From Anseranas semipalmata (taxonomy: Eukaryota > Chordata > Aves > Anseriformes > Anseranatidae), in contig VXAA01000123.1 in NCBI GenBank assembly GCA_013399115.1, positions 191,230-255,229 on the forward strand: a DNA stretch of 64,000 nt, written 5' to 3'. Numbering within the stretch: the stretch's first letter is position 1; every line of letters starts with the position of its first letter. The notes under the pieces were generated by a model. It saw nothing but the letters and a program-made list of their open reading frames with translations. It was not told where the DNA came from and searched no databases. The translations under genes were made by a program, and so were the position numbers. Shown piece after piece: positions 1 through 10,700 of this stretch.

Positions 1-2805
1 ACCAAAGCCAAGACAGGAATGTAGTATTTTGAAAGTGCAGGCCCTCTTCTCATAATTCACCAAACTGAAGTCTCTGACTGTGTGAGAAATTGCCAAACAT
101 CAAGTCAAATGCAGCTTAAGGTTAAATAAACTTTTCAATTAATCTGAATCCCCCAAACCCTTGACAAAAAATAGATGAGAAAATATAAACAAATAGGAGA
201 AAGAAGGTTGCTAAAGGTTTTAAGAAAAGAAAAAAAAAAGGAAGGGATGACACTCAGAAGGCATTTAAATGTTCGTGTAAAAGTTGTTATAGATGCACAA
301 GCGATGCCAGATTAGGAAGCAAGTTCAAAAGAGGTCGCTAGCTTAGATCCAGTGATGTGCTGGTGCAGGCTATCATGATAATATCCCTAACACACAGATG
401 GCAGCTGAGTGGAAAATATGCGTGTTCAAATATCCCAGCATCAATGTAACTAGGTCCAACACTATGAAGATGTTGTTGGGTGTAGCTTGCTGACTTCTTG
501 CATTGAAGCTTGTTCTGTGTTTGCTCAGATTGAGACTTCTGTGACACTCCAGCATCACAGAATGTATTTTATGTGATGATTAGTAGTGATGAAGGATTTG
601 TCTATAGATCAAACTGTTACTGGGAGTCGAGTTTGGTGTACAGTTCTGCTTCTTATTTCTGCGGTGTCAGATACCTCATTCGCACCTACACGGATGTGTG
701 GCGTGTGCCTTGAGTGGCCCAAGCTAATAAAGGTCCGGCAATAGCCTTAGCTCATGAGACAGCACATGGTGATGTTTAGCTCATCCTTCTAGTTGCTTGG
801 AGGCATAAACCTTTGTGTCTTTGCAAGGAGAAACATTCTTCTTCCACCACCGATCAGGACTGCGTTTGAGAAGAGAACAGAGCAAGGAATAACATTTGTC
901 ATGTCCAAGGACAAGTTTCTGAACACTGTTATTTCTCTAAGGCTACACACATCACTTGCGTGGACGCAGTTGGGTGTGTCCAGCTAACCCCCTTGGATGT
1001 CTTCACTAATCTAAAAGGAATTATTCTATCTTCTGCAAATGTAGCTAGCACTCTAAGGCAGCCACTTTTACTTCCTCACAGAGCTTGGGCTTAAATTGCT
1101 AATCCAATGAAGCCTTGCAGATGCTTCTGCTTTGAATAATTTAAATCAGTGGAACTGCCTGCCTTGTATAGAGTTAAACACTTGCATAAAACTGAAGAAA
1201 TGGGGCAGGCTTAAGTAATCATGTTTTGCAAAATTTTAATTAACACGCTTTTGGGTAAGAGCTATGTATTGCAACATTCTGAAAATGGACCAACATGAAT
1301 GAAAAGTCCATTAGTTATTTCCAGAACTTTAGAAATTAACCTGAAATTTTACTAACTTTTACTGAAACAGACGCAAGATGAAATCAGAGCCCCAGTACAG
1401 AAATTTCTTCTTTCCCTTGATAGGAGCTGAAGCCTGTAAGACCATCCTGTGAGATAGCCAAAGAACAATGTGAAATTCCAGCAGGCTTCCTGTTTGAGGA
1501 GACTTTACTACAATACCAGTTGTGAGCTGTGGCTTCCTGTTTTGACCCCTCCCAGACGATTCACTCACTGTGTTTCGTCTCCTAGTTGCCTCAGCATCCT
1601 GTTTTGTGTCTTTGTGTTTTACACTGTAATGCTTGCACCCGAGGTGTTGCCCTGGTGTCTTTTATTTTCAGCATTTCCCTGCTTTTAGAATAGTTGATTC
1701 TGCAGTTCTGAAATTGTAGTGTTTTTATGTGATGTTTGCATGAAGTGGGATGGGGGGGACTTATCTTGCGTCTGGTTTACCCATTCTCTTCTAAAAACTC
1801 CCTTTAGTTCCATCCTCTCCAAAATCTACTAATAACCCGGCTACCATGACCTCTGCTTGTCATAAATCCCCTAAAACTTACTTTCTTACTCCTAAGTTTT
1901 ACTACTTAGCTTATATTACTGTAATGCACCAATACTTCTCTTTGCTAGGAACATGTTTACGGTATCAGTGATCCATTCGTTTCAGGACAGTGGATTTCAT
2001 CTGTGAATGCCTATAGACAATCTTTCTGCTTTTTGCGGGACCAGTTGTGCTTGGTAGTGGAAGCAAACGCGCATTAGCAGGAATGGCCTACTCTTTCAGG
2101 AACACTAGTGTTCTTCTAGTTTATGATTAATAACGTTAGAATTGGAAGCCTTGATAAAGCTAATGCACAAGAAGAATGTAACACTTTTGCTGTTTACTAG
2201 TTAATTTAGTAAATGATTAACAAATTGGCTCTGGTAATTTTGGGTAATGGTCAAAACCAGCTTGTTTTCTGTTGCAACTGGTTTGTCCACTGCTGCTGCA
2301 GAAGCTTCTGTTAAGCTGTATATCATTCTGCCAGCAAAGATGTGCAGCTCACTCTGTATGTGTGTATGCATAATAATGTTTTTGGCAGTTCTGACTTACC
2401 TCCAACAGCATACAGAGGCTGGACAAACTGTTAATTCAGTGCCCAGTAAATTGCTTTTCAGAATACATTTCTTAATTTAAAACTGACAGGGAGATTTCCC
2501 TGTTAGAAGATACTCTCATTATAATTTTCCAAAATAATTGCTTTGATATTGACTGAAGGGGCTAAACAAACGGATTCTAGCTTCTAAAGCTGCTGCTTCT
2601 GTTAGTTTCAGAAGAAAATCTGGGAAAAAAAAAAGCTTCATGTGAAGATGGAATTTTTAAAGACTGAAATTGTGTGGCATTGTTTATTATATTTGTTAGG
2701 TCTTGTTTTAATTCCATCAGTGTTCATCTGTCGTAAAGACCTGGTGTCATTAACACAAGAAATGAATTCCCATCCATTGTGGGATTTCAGATGTTCTCTC
2801 TTTGA

Positions 2806-2847
2806 CAGGAAACATATATATATATATATATATATATATGTTTCCTG
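2806..2847. repeat. (AT)13 microsatellite inside a 42-base perfect palindrome
   Basis: Thirteen AT units (2814-2839) are flanked by CAGGAAAC on the left and its exact reverse complement GTTTCCTG on the right. The whole 42-base block is therefore self-complementary and could form a hairpin or cruciform. The next base, 2848, is an isolated N, which suggests read-through or assembly trouble at this structure. Confidence 0.95.
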
Positions 2848-3599
2848 NAGTCCCTGATATATGTATATAGCAGGAGTTATATGTATAGAGAGAGAGATTA
2901 AATATCTCAGATATATATCTGGGGGAGAGAAACAGAAGTAGCAAACAGGGGAGAAAATACTGAATACAAGCAGCTTTTGTTTATTAGGAAACTTGTGACC
3001 CGGTATTATTTCAGCAGTGTGAGAGACTTTATAATAGAGAACTGCTAGCATTTGCAGATCTGCATTAAAACCGCTTTGCTGATACGGCCGCAGTGTTCTG
3101 TAAACACACACCGAGTCCACAGTGACGAACTTTTGCTTTAGTGGCAAAGCCGTCCTGTATGTGCTTTTCTAGTGTTACAGACCCTGTGTAGCAGACAAGA
3201 GCAAAAATACATCTTCCCTCTGCTCCTGCCACAGCTGACTTTAGCTGGAAATGTTTGCTAGCGGATCCAGCGTCTCTTCATCGCACAGCATATACATACC
3301 TCTATATATGTAGTCTATGCCTCTGTGTGTGCTTGTGTGTGTGGGTACTCTTAAATGAAGAAAGAATTGTACTGTGGTGCTGTGGCAGCTCTTTACTATC
3401 TTGAAAGAACATCATGTAACTTTTTCTCTGAAAGGTGGCAGGTGATCACCAGACATAGCCGCTATGGTTGGTAATCTCTTGCGCTTGTCGTTACACAAAC
3501 AGAGATTTCCTGACATTGCTGTGGAAGAGTGCGTGTTAGGGAATGTGAATTATTTTCCTTCCCAAAAAAGTAAATAAAATTCAGAAGGCTTTGTGCAAA

Positions 3600-3690
3600 C
3601 ACGGGGTGCTCGGTGGGTTCTCGTGGGGCTTCGCACCGCTCTCCGCCGGGTTACGCAGAGCTTGCTTCTCTCAGCTCGAGGTGCTGAAGA
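3600..3690. promoter_or_regulatory. Small CpG-dense patch
   Basis: At least eight CpG dinucleotides fall within about 80 bases here, in otherwise CpG-poor DNA. That could mark a minor promoter or an enhancer. No open frame or splice donor ties it to a transcript. It is a candidate only, and could be the 5' UTR exon region of PPM1F. Confidence 0.25.
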
Positions 3691-4000
3691 GCAGCAGTTT
3701 GGAGTCTGCCGTCTGCTGCAGCACTCCCTGCTTTCTCAAAGCTGCCGTAATTTGCGGGCATGCAGCACAACAGACAGGCTGTCGTGTGTTTTCAAGCCTT
3801 TGAAAGGAGTGTAGTCATAGCTGAGGCTCTGGATGAGATGCAGTGGCCTGACCCCTGGATGCTTCCCCCTTGCCCCTGCGGCTGTGTTCTGCAGGCTTCT
3901 GAACAGACTGCCGTATGTTGATGGGGCAGAAGGGGAGAAGGAACATCTTTGAACTGGTTGCAACACTCGCTGCAAGTGTTCTGGGGTATTTGGTGACCCA

Positions 4001-4006
4001 AATAAA
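4001..4006 (+). terminator. Isolated polyadenylation signal AATAAA
   Basis: A canonical AATAAA closes a moderately GC-rich stretch (about 3590-4000). It could end a short non-coding transcript or the tail of an upstream gene. In mammals TOP3B lies upstream of PPM1F, but no TOP3B coding sequence is visible here. Chance occurrence is likely. Confidence 0.2.
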
Positions 4007-5849
4007 GTGATCTTACTAGGGTTTCTGGTTCCCGAAGAAACCTGGGTGTAATGTCTTTTATTTCTGAAGGATGACATGTTTGGGTCAGTGACAGAATACA
4101 CTATGGCTGTGATGACATGACAGCTGCTCTTTAAAAGTGAAATAAAATAGAGAACTAAGTTGTGTTGCAGTAGAGAAACAAAGTGAACAAGAAGAAAAAT
4201 TAGTTCACTTCCGTAACTCATGCCAAATGTAGGCTATGCAAAATGTCATAATTGCTTTCTGCTTCCACATGTAACTTTATTTTGGCCTGAAGGTATGTAT
4301 ATCAACAGAAGCTTTGCAAACCTTCATATAGTTCCTTTTAACAATACAGTGTGTGTCCAGTTGTCCAGAGTCTTTCAAGGGGGGGGATGGCATATAAATC
4401 TGTGTTCCTTGTTAACAGAAGTATGGCTTCACTCTTTAACTTAACATTTTTATTTATGCTTAATTCTTTAAAACGAGGCTTATATTTTACCATGAAGTAG
4501 CTGGAGGATATGAACTCCTCGCACCAGCCACTGGTGTTCTGACTTTAGCTGGTGTTGAAGCTACAATGCCTCATCTCCACTGTTACAACATGTATTATTT
4601 TTCTTTTAAATTTTTATTGTGGTCAAAACACACCCTTTTTGTTAGCAAAGAAATAGCCTCCGGCAAAGAAATTCTAAGGCTGTTTACTACTAGCCCGTGT
4701 GGGCTGAGGCTAAGTAATTAGTGTTGCATGTGTCATAGAAATGGGCTGACATGTTTCTTCTAAGGCTCAGAAGAGAAGGTAGCTTCCTTTCCATGTAATG
4801 CACCCCACCAGCCTCCCTCTTCCTCCCAGCACAGTTGTTTTCCCACTTAGGAAGCAGCTACAGTATTTCTTCTGATTCATGAAAATTAAATTATGCTTGG
4901 TTCAGCCTGTCAGCAGGGTGTCTTGGCTTCTTTGAGAGAAGATTTTAACAAGAAGTGACATTCTTCTTTGCTTACAGAAAAGGTTTGAAGCCTGTTATTG
5001 TAACTGCGGTGGGCTTCTGCTTTTGCAGTGGTTGCCATAGGTACTGTGCCTGCGTCCCGTTATCTCCAGACGAGCGGGACCTTGGAGCTCCCGACTAAAG
5101 CAGCAGTTTGTACTCTTCTTTAATCATATAATTTGTTAACTCTTGAGGTCTCTGCTTTAGAGGATGAGATTAGAACCAGTAAACATCTGAACTGAATAGA
5201 AGATGCCATTGCCTTGGAGCTCTATTTACCTGGGCTGGATTAAAAACCAGGCTTACGGACGTGGTAGTGCTAACATTAAGAGCTTGTAAAGTAATCTAGA
5301 GACGTGTTCTGTTCAGAACTGAGGTCTAACTAAATGCTTAGGGTCATGTTTCTTTTAAACTTTTATCTTGTGTTGGTCTGTCAGAACCAGCTGCCTGCTG
5401 TTGCTGGCTGCGTAATAAATACAATCCCAGTAAGCACCCATTTCCTTTGTTTCGGTTTGTAGAGCTGTGGAGGTGGATGGGGAGGAAACGCATAGGAAGC
5501 AAGGCTGAATGAAGCGTATCAGTACTGAGGGATCTCTGGATTTCCTTCTTAGGAACTGGGTGGCAACCGGACAAAGTTGAAGGATGTGACATAACTTGCA
5601 AACCTTTTCCTAGTTACAGGCTTCCTGTAAGTAGAGGTTTATATGGGACTTGTGAATTATGGCATTTACCATATTGCCTTTCATTTAAGGTTCTTTTTAG
5701 GGACCTAGTTCAGCGAGTCAGGGCTTTGCAAAGCAGAAGCCCACAAAGTGGCAATCAGTTCTGGTGCCAAACTGGAAACCAAGGCTAGATTTGAATTTTT
5801 TTCTCCAGTGTAGCAGAAGAATCCTGTGGATGACTGAAGCTGAGGCTTT

Positions 5850-5869
5850 CTATGCATTTAAATGCATAG
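5850..5869. repeat. 20-base perfect palindrome
   Basis: Two identical ten-base half-sites beginning CTATGCATTT face each other with no spacer, making an AT-rich, perfectly self-complementary block. It could be a paired homeodomain or POU-type binding site, or chance. Confidence 0.85.
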
Positions 5870-6140
5870 CTACTTCTCTTAATATTTTTGTCTCTGTTCT
5901 TGGAGCTGGAACCTGCTTTTAACTAATGCTTCTGGCTTTCAGGAGTGTCTACACATCTGATCATTTGTGTGGCTTGTATTTTCATATTCCTTTCTTTCCC
6001 GCCTGTACAAAGGAAAACAGGACGCAGGATTTTTTTTGTTTGTTAGCCATATCAATTTCAGATATATTTCTTGCCTGACCTTTTGAAGTTTGTTGGTGTC
6101 ATAGTGATTGTATCGCATTGTTACTTTTAACTTACCTAGG

Positions 6141-6182
6141 AAAGGAATGTGCTAGTCTTTAAAAGGAATGTACTAGTCTTCA
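6141..6182. repeat. 21-base tandem duplication, two copies
   Basis: Units 6141-6161 and 6162-6182 start AAAGGAATGT and share CTAGTCTT. They differ at only a couple of positions. This looks like a recent local duplication. Confidence 0.85.
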
Positions 6183-6406
6183 AAAAATAAAAAATAAATA
6201 GAAATCAAATAAAGCCAATTTCTGGTTTCCTGTGATGTGATATGACCGCAGCTAGCGCTGAAAGGGCTGCAAACACGTTGCCATCTATTTGAAGTACTGA
6301 AATGACTCATTAAAGTAGGCCATCGCCGCTGCCGAATGCGTAGCATAAAACACGCTTCTGTTAGCAGCCTGCTGACTAACACAATGCTTTCTGTTTGCTG
6401 CCACAG

Positions 6407-6464
6407 GAGATACTCGTACATGGCTGTGAGGATATGACAAGGCCTCTCTTTCAGAAACACAATG
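6407..6464 (+). other. Exon-like segment (candidate UTR or cryptic exon)
   Basis: A 58-base segment is bounded by a strong acceptor (branch-like CTGACTAAC near 6371-6379, then a pyrimidine-rich run ending CCACAG at 6406) and a weak donor, ATG/GTAAAA, at 6465. The only open frame through it ends in phase 1, whereas PPM1F exon 7666 needs phase 2, so it is not a missing PPM1F coding exon. It could be a 5' UTR exon, an exon of another transcript, or a decoy. Confidence 0.25.
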
Positions 6465-7665
6465 GTAAAATGCTTTTCAGATTGTTGTCGCTGGGATCTA
6501 AAAGCTCACAGTCTTCCCTTCCCCTCTCTTCTGTACACGCAAAACCAGTCATCTTTGCTGAACCCCTTCAGAGACCATTTGCTTCCACTGTTTCTTACTC
6601 TGTAGCCTGCCAGTTTTATGCAGGAGTTTTTAAATGTTTCCTGGGAAAACAACACCTTGTCCTTGACTTGCTGCAGGTGCCTTAATGTGTTATTTGCTTT
6701 GGTTGCATAATTTGGTGCTTTGTGGGCATCAAACACTCCATGAACAACAGATAAAATTCTTTTTATGGATGTCCACGCTTATTCTTCATTGTGCTCATAG
6801 AAAATGTCTGGAATGTGTGTCATGTACTGTAATTGTTAGTGCCTGCCATGGGAATATAGTGAATATAAAAGAGTTATTTTCTAGTAGCCCCATTTTAAAG
6901 TTGGATGGAGCTTATCTATTCATAGATTCAAAAGCGCTATAACAAATGTGTGTTTCCTATAAAGCACGTGGCTTGCATAAAGCATTGAGTAAAAAGGAGA
7001 GAGTTGGTAGATCGTGTAGTGTTACTGTCTTCTAGATGCTTACCTAAAAACCTCAGCTGAATCCCAAGTCTTGGAGTCTCTTCTTAGCCCAGTCCCCAGT
7101 GCCAAGCCTTTGCACTTTCTTCCTGGATGATGTCTTTGGAGAAAACCGAGCATGAAGGGTTTGTAGGTCGGTACTGAGCATGACTTTACTTGTGGAGGGA
7201 AGGGCATTGGAGTCCTAAGGAACCTTTTTGGAGATGCGTGTGTACCACAGTGCGGAGATCTCAGTACTGTCTGTGGTGAGACACTTGATATGTTCTGTTG
7301 TGAGTAGAAACAAAATGTTGCATTCAGAGACTACAATTGAAGGTCGCCATTCCCGTCGGAGAGCTGAAGAGAATGGGGTACCATCTGTGACAGAAGTGGG
7401 AGGCAACAGTTTGAAAACATGATTCATACACTTCTTCCTCTCTGCATTCTTGAGAAAGCACTTGTCTAACTGAAGATCTTACTAAACATTTGTATGAATA
7501 AATATCGAACATATGGTTTCTTCTACAAGTTTACTAATAAAGTTGGAGTTATTGACGGTGTATAATGCTTTCTAATTCTGAGTTGAGGTCAGCAGTCATA
7601 AACAGTGAGGTTGTAGCTCAATTTAAACTAATGCTATTTTGTCTTTCCCTTCCTTTTCTTACCAG

Positions 7666-7799
7666 CAGAGGTGTTTCACCACTTCTTGCAGCATCGTTGA
7701 TCCATGCTGCAGTCAATGAAGTTCTCCGAACAGACTTGACTGAATTTAAGAAGCAAAGTGTGGAAACAGAGGGAGAAGGAGATGAAGAAAGGTTCACCT
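7666..7799 (+). CDS. PPM1F: PPM1F coding exon A (N-terminal regulatory region)
   Basis: It begins mid-codon after a CAGCAG acceptor and encodes RGVSPLLAA through a helical stretch ([16 protein letters not shown]), then an acidic patch with GEGDEER, ending one base into a Leu codon before GTAAGT at 7800. It matches the human segment SRKAPPPLAA...LLQTDLSEFRK, which lies before the phosphatase domain. The acidic patch is much shorter than the long Glu/Asp run of mammals. The start could be 7666 or 7669 because of the tandem acceptor; both keep the frame. Confidence 0.92.
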
Positions 7800-10700
7800 G
7801 TAAGTACACTTTTTTCCTTCTGTGGTTTTCCCGCAGGCTGTCTGTTGGAAGACTTCAGCGTTTTGAAATGCTTCCCAGAATATTTGGTTAGGCTGTCTGG
7901 CAAGCAGCAGTGAATAGAACTTTATTTGCTCCTGCTGGGTATCTGTGGGATGAAAGGTAGCTATGCTAGTTTTGTGGGCAAGATGCAAACGTGGTGCCTG
8001 GAGCCCTGGACTGATTCTGTGGGTTGGTTTTCTGGAAAGGGAAGAGAGTTTCTGTTCCCCAAAATAATTAATGACTGAGTATGTCCACAGTGCTTCCTGA
8101 ACTGAACTAGTTATGAACTTCTCTTTTCCTCATTGGAGGACTTTGCTTAAAATAGGAAATTAGGAAACTTAAAACAGGAAACTTAGGAAATTAACTAGTT
8201 CAATTTAAGTTGATAACCTCTTGTATTTTTTAAGTGCCCTTTCTTCTTCGGTAGCCTGACTTTAGCTAGTTATACCTATACTTTGATGTTGGCATCATCA
8301 CAATTGCTATTGTGCAGACATGGTAACACCTTAAATTCATGCATGTACTCCATGTTGCTTTTGTCTGTTCTTGGAAACTAGATTTTGGGACCAGAACCTG
8401 AATATCTTGAAACTAAAGGTCTTCCTCTTGGCAAGTTTCTCAATAGTCTCTGCCTTTTATCAATTACTCCCTCTTCTCTCCTTGCCTACCCCATAAAGAT
8501 GGGATGATGAAGAATTTGAAGCATGGATCTTTTGCCTGATGTTTGCATTTTCTCCTATCTGACTAAATCAGGGAGAGAACAGACCTTGGTGACTGAGTAC
8601 TGGGTTTGAGCCTCCTGTAACAGATGCTCATATTGCATTTACATGCTAAACTACTTAACATCAGGCTTCACCAAACCTTCGATCCCAATGACAAGAATGT
8701 AAATGGAGCAGGATGCAGTTGAAGATAAAAATAGAAAAGAGGGATGTCTTTGACAACAAGTCTGTCCTGTAAGGGGAAATCCTCACCCTTCCATTTACCT
8801 GGGATGACTTCAAAGGCAGCTCAGTGTGCCCCAGAGGATGCATCTCCAAGAAGAGCCCTGATAATGGCCAGCATACAACACTTCTCAGAAGCCTATTTCA
8901 GTATGCACCTACAAGTCTGAAATGCGGAGGGGAAACACAATTAAATCTTTCTGCACCCTGAGTATTTCTTCCCTTGCCTAAGGTTGTAGCCTTTGTATGT
9001 CTGGAGCGATTTAGCGAGTTTCCAGCGCTGTGCATGAGAAGAGTTGGCTTCGTATCAACTTGGCTGGAGTCTAAACAACGTGCACTGGCTCTCCTCCTCC
9101 GGAGTGCGGAGAAATGATTTTGTGGTAGGCTTTAGGAGAGGACGTGGGAAGCGACGTGCAGGAGTCGGCAAATGCATTTCCCAGGAAGCGGGGCTGGGCC
9201 GGGGGCGGCGGAATCGCGCCCTCTGCCGCCCCCCGGCGGGGCTGCGCCCGCACCGAGGGCTGGGCTCGGCCCCCGGGTTGGAGCCTCAGCGTTTCTGACT
9301 GCGAGTGTGTTCTGCAAGCCTGCAGAGGTTCTCGTGGGTGCCTTTTGTCTTCGCTTTGAGTTTAGTCTCGTTGGCCTGATATCTGTGCTCTGTGTTCTGT
9401 TATGTGTTGGTCTGCGAGCAGTCGCGCTGACTTCAGTGCAACTAAGGTAACCTGGAGAGGATGCAGCCTGAGATGAGGAACGGACAAAAGAAGAGCTTTG
9501 TGCAACTAGATTGTTGCAATTGTTAGAAGATAAACAGGTATGGGCAGCAGTGCTAGAGTGTGCCTTTGGGTAGGGGACACTGAAGGGCATTGAAGTACTG
9601 ATCTTTCTTAAACAGAGGTTGCAGCAATGACTGTAAGGCACGGCAAGATCTTCTGTTGTCAAAAAGGATATAAAAGTATCTTCCTTACTGTCTTCCTTGC
9701 ATCAGGGGAAATTGCATCTTACTGCACTATGACTTTGTGCTCCAATAGTGTGTCTTTATTTGCTATCACTCATCCTACATAGGAAAATATAAAACGTCAT
9801 ATTGTAACCTACATATGATAATTATGTGGGTTTTCAGCACAAATATTTCACAGAGCAGCTGGCAATTGGTCATCAGAGCATCTTACGCTCTGTTGAGCCT
9901 CATCATTGACTCCCATGTAATTATCTTTGAAGTGAACTGCAGCAGTAATACAAGGCGTGAACTGGTATGCATTTGTGAGCCTAGGATTATCATTTTTAGT
10001 TCTGGGTCATATGAAAATCTTGAGCAGGCAGACCTTCAGTTAGCAAACCTCATCTGAAAGGCTAAGAAGTTGTGATGTTTAGAAACACTCAGCATTAAAG
10101 AACCTCATAGGGTGGGAACATTTTCTTTGTCACAAATGTCTAATGTCTTCTGGAATCTTGTATAGTTATATTATACTGGTGAAATATGTTCAATAATTCA
10201 CTCTGCTGTTTTACTCTAAAGGCCATACAGATACAGGATTGGAGTCTACTTTTAAGATAGCACAGGCAAAGTCAGAGAATCCTGTGCCGAGTTCCATCTT
10301 GAACTGGTTCAGGTTCCCTTCTTTTCTCTCACTTCTTCTTGATGACAGAAGTCCCAGAACCTTGCCTATTCTGATGGTTGAAGTCTTTACTTTCCATCTT
10401 ATATATTTCTCTCCATTTTGTGTGTTTGTTCTGGTGTCACCATTGTCATTTAGATCAAATAGTTATTCACCATTTCTGTATTGAACATGATGGAAATCTG
10501 CTTACTATTCAGGTTCTTGCATTGCCTGGTCTCAGCAAAGAATATCACTTTAAGGCCATTAATTTCTCTGCATATTTGGACTGTGTTCATGTACTTGTTT
10601 TCTCCATCTTGTAATTTCTATTACATCACTTCAACTGTACAACTAGGAAGAAAGACGTTCCTTGTGCTACAGCACAGTGTGGACTCTCTTCCTGCATTGC

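Larger units (their letters stand above)
1..7665. other. Non-coding: 5' intron or upstream region of PPM1F
   Basis: I find no exon here that joins in frame to the first recognisable PPM1F exon at 7666. That exon needs a preceding exon ending in phase 2, and by comparison with mammals it should encode about 65-70 residues. The most likely reading is that this stretch is the intron just before exon 7666, possibly with the 5' UTR exon or promoter further left, outside the window. It holds an AT-repeat palindrome (2806-2847), a small CpG-dense patch (3600-3690), an AATAAA (4001-4006), a 20-base palindrome (5850-5869), a 21-base tandem duplication (6141-6182) and an exon-like segment (6407-6464). 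The open frames here are short and unlike any protein I know. That it is non-coding is fairly safe; that it is PPM1F intron is inference. Confidence 0.6.

Noticed and set aside
2638..3147. 169-residue minus-strand open frame
   Set aside because: It runs through the AT palindrome (an Ile-Tyr repeat) and an N, with no domain or splice support.
3422..3436. GGTGGCAG/GTGATC as a possible phase-2 donor for the missing PPM1F exon
   Set aside because: The upstream frame encodes LKEHHVTFSLKGG, unlike the conserved N-terminal region.
6618..6676. Short frame starting MQEFL and ending in phase 2 before GTGCCT, a possible first coding exon of PPM1F
   Set aside because: Phase fits, but the residues do not resemble mammalian PPM1F, the donor is poor and the exon would be far too short.
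9132..9662. 176-residue minus-strand open frame over the CpG island
   Set aside because: GC-rich DNA lacks stop codons by composition; the protein is Pro/Ala/Arg-rich low complexity with no recognisable domain.
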